Shown here: positions 23,545-34,444 of the stretch, piece by piece | Numbering within the stretch: the first letter of the stretch is position 1 | Layout of the letters: every line of letters starts with the position of its first letter | Assembly: GCA_951213105.1 (NCBI GenBank) | Contig: OX578144.1 | Coordinates: forward strand, 87,645,515 to 87,709,514 | From: Amaurobius ferox | Taxonomy: Eukaryota > Arthropoda > Arachnida > Araneae > Amaurobiidae | Length of the DNA stretch: 64,000 bases | Reading direction: 5' to 3' | Translations under genes and position numbers: made by a program | The notes under the pieces: generated by a model | What the model was told of the DNA's origin: nothing | The model's input: the letters and a program-made list of their open reading frames with translations, nothing else | Database searches by the model: none

Positions 23545-24286
23545 TCTGATGTGGGCAGCACATGACTTTCCCTGCAGACTTATATCCACGTTCTCTTTAT
23601 TTTAATTAAAGTTATTTCACTTTTAATTCAATTTTCGTTCTCATTAGGTAACCGGACTTATTTTCAAAGGTGGCGTAGAGAAAATAAGAAAAACTAAAAT
23701 ATCTCGAGAACGGCTAGTCCTAATATAATGGGGTTGGTCTTATTCTTTTCTTCGCTAAAAATTACGTATTAATCAAGCATTTAATGGATATATTTGAGCA
23801 TACGTAGTTCTTTAGTTTAGATTTGGCCGATTTTTGCGGGCCATTTTGCAAAAAAATGCAGGTTATTTTTTTCCGAATCATACCAAAATCTAATCAGAAC
23901 CAGGGAGACCCACAAATGACTCATCTGCCGAATTTTGTGAAATTTGGTCCATTAGTTTTTCAGTTAGAGTGGATACAAACTTTTGCGGGCCATTTCGCGA
24001 AAAAATGCGGGTTCTTTTATCCCGAATCGTACCCAAAACTAATCAGCACCTGAGTCGTCTAAAAGCGACTTACCTACCAAATTTTGTGAAATTCGGTCCA
24101 TTAGTTTTTTAGTTAGAGTAGATACAATATCTGCACAGACAGACAGACACACAGACGTCACGCTACAAATGGTTTTTTCGTATTCTAGAGGTCTCGAAAC
24201 GTGTAGATCCGTCGAAAACTCGAGTTGCGATTTTCGACATGATTCCAATACTTTCCCTATACATTACCATGTATTGCAGGGAAAGT
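23545..24286 (+). mobile_element. family A copy A8
   Basis: Starts TCTGATGTGGGCAGCACATG and ends GTATTGCAGGGAAAGT, 742 bp, with the CAGA/CACA run at 24138-24157. Last unit of the trimer. Confidence 0.85.
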
Positions 24287-24899
24287 AAAAATGGCATATT
24301 ACTGATAATAAATTAAAAATATTTTAAACTGTTGCAAATATGTTCTAAGATTACACCATTCATTTTCTGCAGTGGCATTTAAAAAATAAAAATTTTACTG
24401 GGGTGTGGCTCAAGTCAACTTTCTCATACCAAAATTCATTTTTAAATAATTTGTGATAATTTCTTTTTCAAATTGTGCAACCTTACTAGGTAACATGCTA
24501 CAATTGTGATCATTTGAAGCAACGATTTTTCCAGAAACGGTTGGACTGACCAGACAAACGCTACCCAAACATCATTACAATACTATTTTATATCAAAACA
24601 CAATTGAAGACATATTTGTCCATTTGGAAACATTAAAAAATTCGCCAAGTTGGCGATATCCCGCCAAATCCAACGCCAATTATTTCGGCAAGCGTTACAG
24701 AGATTCGACGTTCGGAAAAATGGGTTATTTTTGTAATACATTTTAAGTAGCTTGGAACTCTTTTTTGTTAAAATTTTGCAAGAATTTTTTTTTTTTTTTT
24801 AAATATTTCAAGTTGGTTCAAATAATCACAACTATAGAATGTTATCTTTATCTTTAAAGGACTTGAAAAATACGTGACTTAATACCATAGCCCTAGCAG
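24287..24899. other. AT-rich stretch with a GGCGA/TCGCC module
   Basis: At about 24640-24700 there is TCGCCAAGTTGGCGATATCC followed by CGCCAAATC and GGCAAGCGTTACAGA. The same motif string occurs inside family B elements and in the Helitron-like element. The rest is featureless apart from a T run at 24786-24800. Confidence 0.5.
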
Positions 24900-25270
24900 C
24901 ATTTTTCTCCCAGTGACGTAAGATTTACGTCACACTGTGACGTCACAGCGAAATCATTTTGGTCATTTTCATGGTCGTTTGTGACGTCGCATATCAACTT
25001 GTTTGCGATATCACATTGTAATTGCCATTGTAATGTCGTCACATTGTTACGTGTTAATTAACTTTTGGAAACGTCACAGAATATAGTCACAATGAAGTTG
25101 CAAAGTCACTAATACGTAACGCCGCATAGAAGTCACAAATATGATGTCACATTGTGACCCAGGTGTTACGTGATTACAACGTCACTGTCACACATGTGAC
25201 GACCTTTGCTGTGGGGGACTTGACAATACACTCCCCACCCCAAGAGCGGCTAGTGACGTCAAGAATACAA
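24900..25270. repeat. TGACGTCA/CRE-like cluster
   Basis: TGACGT, ACGTCA, GTGACGTCAC or one-base variants occur more than a dozen times, including CACTGTGACGTCACAG near 24937. CRE/ATF factors bind TGACGTCA in animals. Whether this is a regulatory array or a palindromic repeat element is not decided by the sequence; no gene is seen next to it. Confidence 0.55.
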
Positions 25271-25504
25271 AAATTGTATCGCCGCTATTTTTTACAAGTA
25301 TGTTTGAAACCCTTAAGTCTCGTGATCAGTGGCCCTGCAGAACTATCGTCTGTACAACTCATGTTACAAGATTATTTTTTCAATAAGTAATAAAGCAATA
25401 AATCCGAAACCACATATATGAACAACTAGTTTCTAACCTTCACTCCACGCCAATACCAGCATACATACCTAAAACGTAATGCCGATTGAACTGGAGAATA
25501 AACA

Positions 25505-25645
25505 TACAAGCGTAGCTTTTCACGCGCCAGTTGGTGACTGGCACCTGACACATCACCCCACACCACGCGCTGGCGCGTGATTGGCTACTCAGCGATAACG
25601 CCACATCACGCGCTGGCGCGAGATCGGCAGTCAATGTGTTAAACC
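25505..25645. repeat. GC-rich palindromic repeat
   Basis: The unit CACGCGCTGGCGCG appears at about 25564 and 25605, with a related CACGCGCCAG at 25519. It is close to a palindrome and is much more GC-rich than the surroundings. The sequence after it leads straight into family D. Possibly the 5' part of a D element. Confidence 0.6.
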
Positions 25646-25649
25646 ATAC

Positions 25650-26008
25650 ATAACACCCTTTATGCATAATTTTGTCAAATTTTGCCCTGTACTGCCATGC
25701 TAAAAAAATACAAAATTTTGAATAAACTTCGAAGTTTTCGCTGGAGTTTAAAATAATTCTCTCTAGTTCTAGACTTTTCGATGACAATGCCGGATATAAA
25801 GTTTCGTAAAAATACATTGATATTTGCAGAAGTGTACACAAGAAATCGATCACAAGCATACAAACAGACAGATATCACTTCGAAAATTGTCACAAAGTTT
25901 TCAGGAAATCTTGAAACGTATATTGGCAATACAATCTCGAATTCGAAAATTTTTGTGAAAACAATACTTTCTCCATACTATATATATTACATGGTATGAG
26001 AAGATAAA
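25650..26008 (+). mobile_element. family D hairpin-ended repeat, copy D1
   Basis: Contains 'tttatgcataattttgtcaaattttg', the 'ttctagacttttcgat.acaa.gccgg' block, CAGACAGATATCAC, TCTCGAATTCGAAAATTTTTG and a terminal hairpin (TCTCCATACTATA..CATGGTATGAGA). Same order of parts as families A and B, but diverged in sequence. Non-coding. Confidence 0.65.
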
Positions 26009-26086
26009 ATTTAGGCTTGACATATATATAATTATTATACAGTTTTAGATAATGACTAGCCGAATACCCGAATATTTTGGTGTGCA

Positions 26087-26103
26087 GAACCCCCCCCCCC
26101 CCA
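26087..26103. repeat. poly-C run
   Basis: A homopolymer of about 14 C near the left edge of the family E array. Confidence 0.95.
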
Positions 26104-27258
26104 AAGAAGAAAATATTGGGAAACTAAATTTACGCATTTCTTCCTTTCTACCCGTACACTACGTTAAAGTCTATTTCATCACGAGGCACCCCAATATTAT
26201 TATTTCTGCTTTGTAACTTTTTTCTGTGAAGCACACCCATAAATGAACATTTTTGAAAAACTCTGTTTGACTTGTGTTTTTTATCAGATGATTGGCCCAT
26301 GTACCAAATATCAAGCCTTTATCACATTTAAAAGGAAGCGTGCAGCATTTATTCGGAAAATCGAACATATTTGTGTGCGCACCCCTTAAAGTAGTAAATA
26401 TTGGAAATCTGAAATTTCACACTTTCTTATTTTCAAACTATCTACCCGTACACCAAATTATAAATCGCTATCCTGTCGAGAAACATATTTTTCTATCACT
26501 TCACCTTTCGAACGTTTTTCTGTGTAATACTCCATTAAAGAACATTTTTGTGAAACTGTACTTATCTTTGGTTTTTTTGATAAATGATTACCCCATATAC
26601 TAAATTCCAAGCTTCTATCACACTGTAAAGGAGGCGTTTTTCTTTGCTCGGCAAATCGAACATTTTAGGGAGCGGCACCCTTTACAATAACAAATGTTGG
26701 AAAATTGAAATTGCACAATTTCTTCCTTTCCAACTTTTTACCCGTACACCAAATTTGAAGTCTCTATCTTATCGCGAAGCATGCTTTTCTAGCATTTCAT
26801 CTTTCGAATGCTTTTGTGAGGAGGTCCCACCCCCTTAACTATACATTTTTGAAAATAACTATTCTTTTTGCGATTTCTATCAGATGATTCGCCCATATAC
26901 CAAATATCAAGCCTCTATCACGTTTTGAAAGGGGCGTTTCTCCTTTATTCCGAAAATCGAACATTTTGGTGTGCGGCACCTCCTAAAGTAGAAAATATTA
27001 GTAAACTGAAATTGTACACTTTCTTCCTTTCAAACTATCTACCCTTACACCAAATTTGATATCTCTATATCGTTCCGAAGCATGGTTTTTTTTTTCAATT
27101 CACTTTTCGAACGTTTTACTCTTTAGCACCCCCTTAAACGAATATTTTTGAAAAACTATATTCGTCTTGGGTGTTTCCGTCAAATGATTAGCCCATATAC
27201 TAAATTTCAAGCCTCTATCAAATTTAAAAGGAGCGTTTTCTCATTTATTCTGTAAATC

Positions 27259-28765
27259 TCCGTTCGTCGTCGTGGATGAAGCACCTGGCGTTGCCGCCTT
27301 TATCTTCTGTGGTGTAGCTGTGGCTGTGGTGTTCCATGTGTTGTAGCTTTGACATTACTTGTTTTTCAAAAAGTCCGTTGTTGTAAAACGCCCCCTGATG
27401 GGCGGGGCGTCGTCGTGAGACTGGCGCCAGTTCATCAAGGTATGTGAAGCACGTGGGAAAGTCCATACGCAATCATCAAAGTGTGTGAGTCACGTGGGAA
27501 AAAGTCCAAGTGCAAGACCAGGTGATGAGGGAAGTATCCATAAAGAAACTTCTCTGCTAGCCGGTCAAAAGAAAGTAAAACACTTAAATTTGGGGGGTTT
27601 GGGTTTTGATAATTTTAGCTACCATGTCGACGATTTGAAAAGTTTTGGTCACGGCGTCTTCATCGCCTTTAAGGATTTGTACTATATCTTTTAGAATGCT
27701 GCTAATTTTGTTAATGTCAATAAATTTTTCGACCTCTTTATAGAGGCTCAAGAACTCAAGAAAAGTATTTGCATTCGCGGTTTGAGGGGTTTTATCTGAC
27801 ACAGGTTGCGCTTGGGCTAAGTGCTCGCCGTTAGTTCCTCCTACCGTCTCGGCACTTCCTGTACAGGGAGGGTTCTTTTAGTGGGAAGGGGGGGGGAGTT
27901 ATCCTCGCCAAGGGTGGGTGAAGTTTCAGCAGTTTGTTGGAGTTTTTTTAATTCCTGGGTCTTTTTACGAAACCAGGGGTTTTGGGGACAGTGCCTAAAA
28001 TTGGCAGGGTGTGAGCCTGAGCATTTGGCGCATTTCGCCGGGGTGTACCTATTTTTAGTGCAATCTCTCGTAGGATGCCCCTCGCCACATTTGAGGCAGC
28101 GGGGGGGGGGAGGGTACATTGAATGATGTACAGAATGATGATTCCATAGCTGGCAATTATAACACATTTTATGGCCTCTCGCTTTAAATAACTGAACTTT
28201 TATCTGCATAGAGAGCAGGGATTTAACATCATAAATCCTCGCCCATCCCTCCGCCGGCTCAAGTCCGACCAAGAAGATGGGGAGGGGGGTCCTGTCACGT
28301 CTGTTCCTCAGCTGCGTGATTCTAACAATTTTGAAGCCAAGTGTGGCTAGCTCATTTTTAATCTCCTCAGCATTAGTATTGGTGGGCAAGCCCTTTATAA
28401 CAATTTTCCTCGGCCTATCCGTTTTCAAATTTAAAGAACTGAAAGGAATTCCCTCACGGGTCAAGTGAGCCTGTACACTCCTGTCATCCTCAACGGACCC
28501 AGGAGTGATCCGGATCACTCTCCCCATGAGAAGACCCTAAACTTTGCACTCAAGAGTTTTGTTTAAGACCTCTATGAGGGCTCCCCAATTAATTGTGGAG
28601 TCCACATAAAAAGACGCGGCTTTTTACTTGGGGGGGGGGGGCGCATCAGCCATTTCGAATTCCTCGACGTTTAAGTTGCTGAATTTATTTTTAGTTTGGA
28701 TGTCCTCAGAGGGTTTAAAAAAATCAGAGATTTTTAGCTTTTTACCATAGGCTGGGTGATGTAAC
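27259..28765 (-). mobile_element. gag-only fragment of a jockey-like non-LTR element
   Basis: It interrupts the family E array. The flanks ATTCTGTAAATC (27247-27258) and ATTCTCTAAATC (28766-28777) match at 11 of 12 bases and look like a target-site duplication. On the minus strand it enters in the middle of ORF1, so it is 5' truncated, and continues for about 325 bp after the ORF1 stop. There is no ORF2 (endonuclease/reverse transcriptase) and no poly-A or simple tail. The missing ORF2 and the lack of a tail are unusual for a TPRT product. Confidence 0.75.
27584..28762 (-). pseudogene. ORF1/gag of a jockey-like retrotransposon, frameshifted
   Basis: The longest open part (27841-28527, 228 codons) has an RRM-like or PRE_C2HC-type segment (PRKIVIKGLPTNTNAEEIKN, then FLVGLEP), followed by zinc knuckles. 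The first is degenerate (CYNCQLWNHHSVHH), the second is canonical (CLKCGEGHPTRDC), and the third is CAKCSGSHPANFRHC. After a one-base shift near 27845 the frame continues as FLEFLSLYKEVEKFIDINK and ends at 27584. Upstream, KISDFFKPSEDIQTKNKF lies before a poly-G frameshift (about 28630) and another stop. In this family the protein binds element RNA. It is a broken copy; the plus-strand frames over it are shadows. Confidence 0.85.
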
Positions 28766-29644
28766 ATTCTCTAAATCGAACATTTTTGTTGTGCGGCACC
28801 CCCTTCAGTAAAAAATATTGGAAATCTGAAATTGCACACTTTCTTCCTTTCCAATGATTTACCCATATACCAAATTTGAAGTCTCTATCTCATCGCAAAG
28901 CATGCTTTCCCGTCTTTTCATTTTTCGAACGTTTTGGTGTGGGGCACCCCCTCTATAGAACGTTTTCGAAAAATTCGATTTTTCTAGGGGGTTTCATCGA
29001 ACGACCGAACAGAGTACCAAATTGCAAGTCTCTGTATATTCGGGAAGTACCTAAAAAAAACGTGATAGACGGACAGATGGGCACTTGGCAATTAGTATAT
29101 ATAGATAATAGTCAATGGAGAAATGTTAACATACCTAAATATACGAGTAGTTGCTAATTAATCAATAAGAAAGCAAAAATAATGTATCTCTTTCAGGATT
29201 CACATTTTTTATTTAAAATTAACTAATACGAAAATAAAATAATTTTAACACAATAAAAGCGGATGGCTAGAAAATTTATAAAACTAATATTTCACTGTGA
29301 TTCCATATACTCCATTATACCATCATTAAATGTTTGAAATTGCTGATTAAATACATGGAATCGTTACCACTGTACAAATCAGTTATTCCATTCATTATTT
29401 GTGATATTTTGCTGTATGACGAAGGTCAAAGTGCCTGGCCATTTGAAAAATATATATATATATATATATATTTTGCTGTATATCGAATTACAGTGAAATA
29501 TTAGTTTTATTGAATTTCCAGCGACGCACTTCTATCGTATGATATGAAAATGTGAGAGTTTTTCTCTTTTTATCTTAAAGTATTTTACAATAAAATTTTG
29601 GATCCTGATACTTGCTTTTTGACACATAGTTCCAACTGAAAAAA

Positions 29645-29813
29645 TCCGATGTGGGCAGCACACGACTTTTCTTATATAATGCAATGAATTTACTACTTTT
29701 ACAGCAAAAAAATAGGTTATTCTTATAGTAGATACTTATATTCTTTCCAATACCCGTAAAGTATGTGACCCCGTCAAAATGCCTTCCTTATACATTATCT
29801 ATATAAGGAAAGT
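29645..29813 (+). mobile_element. family B copy B2, internally deleted
   Basis: Only 169 bp, but it keeps both ends: TCCGATGTGGGCAGCACACG with CTTATATAATGCAATGAATT, and the terminal hairpin CTTCCTTATACATTATCTATATAAGGAAAGT. The middle, including the microsatellite and the GATAACTG core, is gone. It behaves as a mini version of family B. Confidence 0.75.
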
Positions 29814-30853
29814 AAAAATGTTTCAAATAAGATTTGAAATTATGCAACAATAATTTATATAATATGCAATATTTTTGTAAATAATTCAAATATTTAAATT
29901 TTTCTTCAGCCCTCTTAGCGAAAAATTTAAATTGCAAAAATGGTGCCCATTCTTGGATCTAAAAAGTGCAAATTTAAAACGAAGTAAATTGTCAAAATTC
30001 CTGACTTGCAACACTTTATCTTTGCTTTTTGGGACCTTGTTATCACCGCAAATAGTGAATTCAAGGACCATTCACAAATTGACATCATTCACAGAAATCA
30101 CTTAGCAGGGTTTTGAAATGAGTTTTTTAATATTTTGTCTTTGAAATTATCAAGGACATGCATATGATTCTGGTATACAGTTAACTCCTAAATGAAGCAA
30201 AAAATGATAATCCGGACTTTATTGGACTGTCTGATGTTTTTTTTTCCATACATACCATAAAATAGTAATTTATACTTTACTTTCTATTGCCTGTTTACAT
30301 AATAAGAAACAGTTTTTGCTTTCAAGTAAAATATTATAAATAGAAAATATTCATACAAGACATATTACATGTTTGAAATAATAAGATAAATAAAGAGATA
30401 GGGTTTATTTATTCCAGAAATTTATCAAAATGTATAAAGCTTTCAAGTCAAATGGTTTTCAATAAAGACACCTATGTATTGGATTTCCCAGTCCCCGCTT
30501 CAGAGAGAGAGAGAGAGATTGATGGAATAGAGATTATCGGAGAAAAATCTTTTCCGCCTTTCCACATTTCTGTATTAAATCCTCTGATTTAGGTAATATA
30601 CTGCAGTAACATTTTATAGTATTTTCAGTTACTTTAATGGTTTTAAAGTGAAGAAAATTCTTCTCCGATGCAGTCCACTAAAAAGCCCAAATAGCTCGGC
30701 TCCTATTTTTAAATTCACCGAAATTTGTAGAAGGTATTTTAAAATAAAATGCGTTCAGTTTGTTCAAAACATTTTTAGGTAGCTTAATCATTTACTTCTC
30801 TCTATGTCTATAAGACGGTATGCTGTTGAAGGTATTGCACATTGCTTCGTCAG
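29814..30853. other. AT-rich, no gene recognised
   Basis: Contains a (GA)n run at 30504-30520 and a segment (29935-30115) that resembles 63790-63990 around AAATTGTCAAA.TCCCTGAC. No coding or RNA gene is seen. Confidence 0.45.
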
Positions 30854-31510
30854 CTCTCAATGGTTAGTGGCCATTAAATGTGACAGCTACACACTTAATT
30901 TAAGCTGTTAATGACCAGTAGTAATTGTTCTCAATGGTTAGCGATCATTAAATGTGACAACTACGCACTTAATGAAATATGTTGATAACCAGTTTTATTT
31001 GTTCTCAATGGTTAGTGGCCATTATATGTGACAACTGCACACTTAATCAAAGCTGTTGATGACCAGTTTTAATTGTAGGCAGCGAAAGGTATTAACTTGT
31101 GCATTTACTATTTCTGTGACCTACAAAGGATGTAAGTTTTATTTTAAAACCCTTGGTGTAGTCATCCTGAATTCAAATGTTTGAAATTTTTGAGTTCTCT
31201 TTCCGTTGACCAGGAAGCTGAAAATGAATCAAATAAGACCAAACTTGAGATTCTGGCTCGAGTGGAAGTGCTAAATAATTAAACAAAGTAGTTTTGAGTT
31301 TTTTATTTATTCCTTTGCACAGTAGTCCTAAATTCTAAAGTTTTAAATTTTAAAATGTTCCTTTGGTCTCAAACTAAAACGAATCCAATAACTCCAAAAC
31401 CAAGATTCTAGCTATAGTTAAATATAGAGCACGTGCTCGATATTTTTTAAACTTCATCTTCTCCCTCCGTCACTTAGACCGTCACTCAGTTCAGCGCATA
31501 ATACATAGAT
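30854..31510 (+). repeat. dispersed repeat G, copy 1, with a 74-bp tandem repeat
   Basis: Three units starting TCTCAATGGTTAG at about 30855, 30930 and 31004, each with ATTA.ATGTGACA.CT.C and CACTTAAT, give a period of about 74 bp. They are followed by two copies of a block of about 145 bp with AA.GAATC.AATAA(G/C).CCAAA. The whole arrangement recurs at 59910-60390. Confidence 0.7.
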
Positions 31511-31621
31511 ACTTTTTTGATCAGCAACATATTATACAGTTTAAAAAGGGCTGAGGCATAAAATAATTATGTTTTGATTTCATGAATTATGTTTTACTTA
31601 AATTCATAGCACATGAGAGAA

Positions 31622-31912
31622 GTGTTGTTGTTGTTGAGTCCCAAACCGTTCGACCTACCAGAAAGGTGTAATGTAACTGTTTGGACGGCCGGTAAGAGCC
31701 AATTTAGACCGGACCCCAGTGGGGGGAGGCATCCACATGGGCCGTACTCGCCTTCCTCTATCACCATCCTCTCGGAAGGACTTACGGGCTACATGTTTAA
31801 CGTGATCGTACTCCGTGTGAACACGGCGGAGTTTTGGCAGCGGAGGGAATCGAACCGGGATCTACCGAGTGAAATTTCTTCATGTAAACCACTGGGTTAC
31901 CGCGTCCCTGTA
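31622..31912 (-). mobile_element. tRNA-derived SINE copy
   Basis: The plus strand begins with a TTG repeat (complement of the CAA tail), then GAGTCCCAAACCGTTCGACC. The body contains CTACATGTTTAACGTGATCG and the reversed B box GGAATCGAACCGGGATC. The head GGTTACCGCGTCCC ends it. Flanks GAGAGAAGTG and GAGAGCAATGTG are a possible imperfect target duplication. Confidence 0.85.
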
Positions 31913-32726
31913 CGAGAGCAATGTGATATAATGAAAAATCCGGCTCTCTGACGTTGCTGATTCTACCAGCTTTGAGTATATCTGACTACAAATCAACCAT
32001 TTTGTCAGAACTGTCTGTTTGTTTGTAGGCAAGGTGCAATATTCATTGAACAAGTTGAGAAAATCGAATTGTGTCATTATTTCAATCGATGAATGCCAAA
32101 GTAATATTGATTTTAAGTAAGTACTTTCAGTTTTCGAAGATTTTTTCAAAAATCGAAATCTATAAAAAATTTAAAACGCGACAGTCATCAGTTATAAGAC
32201 GTCTATGTGATTTTCTTATCTAAAATGGAAAAATTCATAAAAATTTAGTTTCCTCATTATTTTAAAAATGCGTTTGATAATGCTAATACTGTTGAAACTA
32301 GTGGATCTAATCTCTCCTCTATATTATGTATGATATTTATTTAAACGTTGCAAATACTAAATTAATTAATTAAAAAAGTTAAAAAGGAGCGATGAATGTT
32401 AACGTAAGTATTTCCGATGCAGCAGGAAATTGGAGGGATTGTTGAAAACACAACGCAATTGTAATAACAATTATTGATAAAAATGTCTAAATATTAATAA
32501 CAATTAATGTTTCCCATAAATAAAAATTAGCACATCAATTATGCCTGCAATAACAGCAAAAATTAATTTTATTATTAAAATTTCTTCCATTTCATACATT
32601 TAACAAAAAGTCGAAGTATGGGTATCACTACAAATATAGGACAAATAATCCCAATCAATTAGTTCAATCATGTCTGAAAAGATGGACATAAAAATGAACA
32701 AATTTTTATTTTCTAAAAGTATAATT
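31913..32726. other. AT-rich, no gene recognised
   Basis: No terminal repeats, coding frames or RNA genes recognised between the SINE and family B copy B3. Confidence 0.4.
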
Positions 32727-32856
32727 ACTTTGGTTATATACATAGTACAACGTATAAGAAAAGTATTGTGACGGGATTGAAAAATTCAAATTTGAGTTTT
32801 CGACGGAAGAGCACGTTTCAAGCACCCCTGAACACTATATAAACGTTTTTGTGGTG

Positions 32857-32872
32857 ATGTCTGTGTGTGTCT

Positions 32873-32930
<58 letters not shown>
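32857..32930. repeat. (GT)n microsatellite
   Basis: About 30 GT units in family B copy B3, at the place where other copies have CA/CTGT repeats. Confidence 0.97.
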
Positions 32931-32931
<1 letters not shown>

Positions 32932-33399
32932 TCAGTAAGAATGTAGAGACGATATCTGACGAACGAATGGGGCGATTTGGTACAAAAATTATAATTCGCG
33001 AATACTGGAAGCGTATTGTTTTTAAACACAGCCGAATATTCAGAACTCCACAAAATTTACGAGTGAAATATTAAAACAATCATCAATAAGTCAAAATATT
33101 TAATAACGTTACAAACATAGTCATTTCTTATGTAATTTTTCATTAAAAAATGATTTACATCAACTTTAGAACGCTAGCAGAAAAAGTTCTCGAGGTATTG
33201 CACATTTAAAAAATAAATTTATCAAAAATCCCTTAAAATAAAAAATATATATATTAACTATTGTGAAATATGTTCACTTTTCATATGCAATATCATGCGA
33301 TACATTTGGTGACATCATTCTTGCGGATCTAGTTCGTTCCATTCATGAGAAAAGATACTTTGGTTAATACTTTTGTGGATGGACGCCGATAGTAATTTA

Positions 33400-34200
33400 T
33401 CTGCTATAAGAATAACTTAATTCTCCATCCTTAACGCTTGGCGAAATTTTGGCGGAATGTCACCAACTTGGCGACATTTTTAAATATTGCCAAGTTAACG
33501 AAAATGTCTCCAAATTTATAAAAATAGCTCTAAATCAATGAAAATGACGACTTGTGATGAATATTCAATATCTTGGAAAGAATATAAGAATATACGAGAA
33601 CTGTAAGAATAACCTATTTTGTCTCCCGTAATGTTTGGATAAAATTTTGGTGATGAATTTTTCGGAATATCTTCAGCTTGGTAACTTTTTAAATGTTTCC
33701 AAATTGGCGAAAATATCACCCAATTGATAAAAATTCGTCAAATTGATGAAACTGATTCTGAAAGATTTCATTGAAATGGTGACTAATTGATGAAAGTTCA
33801 ATATCTTGGAAAGAACATAAGAACAGACTATAAGAATAACCCATTTCTCCTTCCGTCCATCCGTATCGTTTGGAGAGAAATTTAGCGAGACGTTGCCAAC
33901 TTGGCGACTTCTTTAATGTTGCTGCCAAAGTGACAAAATGGCCAAATGAGTAGTAATGTTTAACAAATTTTGATTTCCGTTATATGACGAGCATACATCC
34001 AGCATATAAGAAAAGCTCTTCTCTCCGTTCGTCTGTAGCACTTAAGTGATGTATTCAGCAAACTTGGAGAATAATTAGCAAAGTATAGCCAACGTGGAAA
34101 TCTTTCGCCTCAGAATGACGAAAATATCGTCAAAATTTTAAAAATGATGCTAAATTAATAAAAATGACGTCTAATTGATGAATTAATTCTTAAAATATTT
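33400..34200. repeat. about 200-bp tandem repeats inside B3
   Basis: Four degenerate units each with 'taagaata', a 'tctcc.tcc' block, GGCGA..TTTGG, CCAACTTGGCGA-like and 'aattgat.aaaat' blocks. Single-unit B copies (for example B1) have this block once. Confidence 0.65.
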
Positions 34201-34444
34201 TAATATATGTGCTATATCACTTATTAAGGATGTTATCGATATTGACAATTGTTAATTTAGAATTGTGTGAAATATAAGTTAATTGGGTACCATGAAATAG
34301 TATTACTGTTGTCATCCGGAAAATTGCCAAATGCAATTCAACGTTAAGATCACAGTACCATGGTTCTTATACATTATTTTTTTATTGTAAAAGGAGTAAA
34401 TTCATTGCATTATATAAGGAAAGTCATGTGTTGGCCACATCAGA

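Larger units (their letters stand above)
26065..29070 (+). repeat. array of about 299-bp monomers (family E)
   Basis: The landmark ATGATT.(G/C)CCCATATAC(C/T)AAAT recurs at about 26288, 26585, 26884 and 27185, spacing 297, 299 and 301 bp. A fifth unit resumes after an insertion (27259-28765) and a last partial unit ends near 29045, followed by GTGATAGACGGACAGATGGG and TATATAGATA. Each monomer has two similar halves carrying TCGAAC.TTTTGGTGTG.GGCACC. Short frames across it repeat the same peptide pattern and are not genes. Confidence 0.88.
32727..34444 (-). mobile_element. family B copy B3, expanded inside
   Basis: Reverse orientation: hairpin ACTTTGG..ATAAGAAAAGT at the left end; TTTGAGTTTTCGACGGAAGA; a (GT)n run at 32857-32928; the ATCTGACGAACGAATGG core; and the right end ATATAAGGAAAGTCATGTG..CACATCAGA. 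It is 1.72 kb rather than about 0.9 kb because the GGCGA block is repeated. 'ataagaataac' or a close variant starts units near 33405, 33608, 33833 and 34008 (about 180-225 bp each). Confidence 0.8.

Noticed and set aside
23059..24053. Repeated small frames with CGPFCKK or RGPFCKK patterns, as a small gene family
   Set aside because: They are the two half-repeats of family A read in one frame. They recur only because the element recurs, and contain no start or stop conserved among copies.
26292..27059. Several 60-100 codon frames in the family E array
   Set aside because: They follow the 299-bp monomer and have no conserved frame; bases are conserved rather than codons.
26065..27258. CRISPR-like array
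   Set aside because: The repeats are contiguous monomers of about 299 bp without unique spacers, in eukaryotic DNA.
27821..28468. Plus-strand frames over the gag region
   Set aside because: They are shadows of the minus-strand gag with its zinc knuckles.
30478..30525. (GA)n run as a GAGA-factor site
   Set aside because: It is a short simple repeat with no gene beside it, so a regulatory call is not supportable.
32835..33074. Frames rich in Cys-Val or His-Thr across the GT run
   Set aside because: They are translations of the (GT)n microsatellite within family B and have no protein support.
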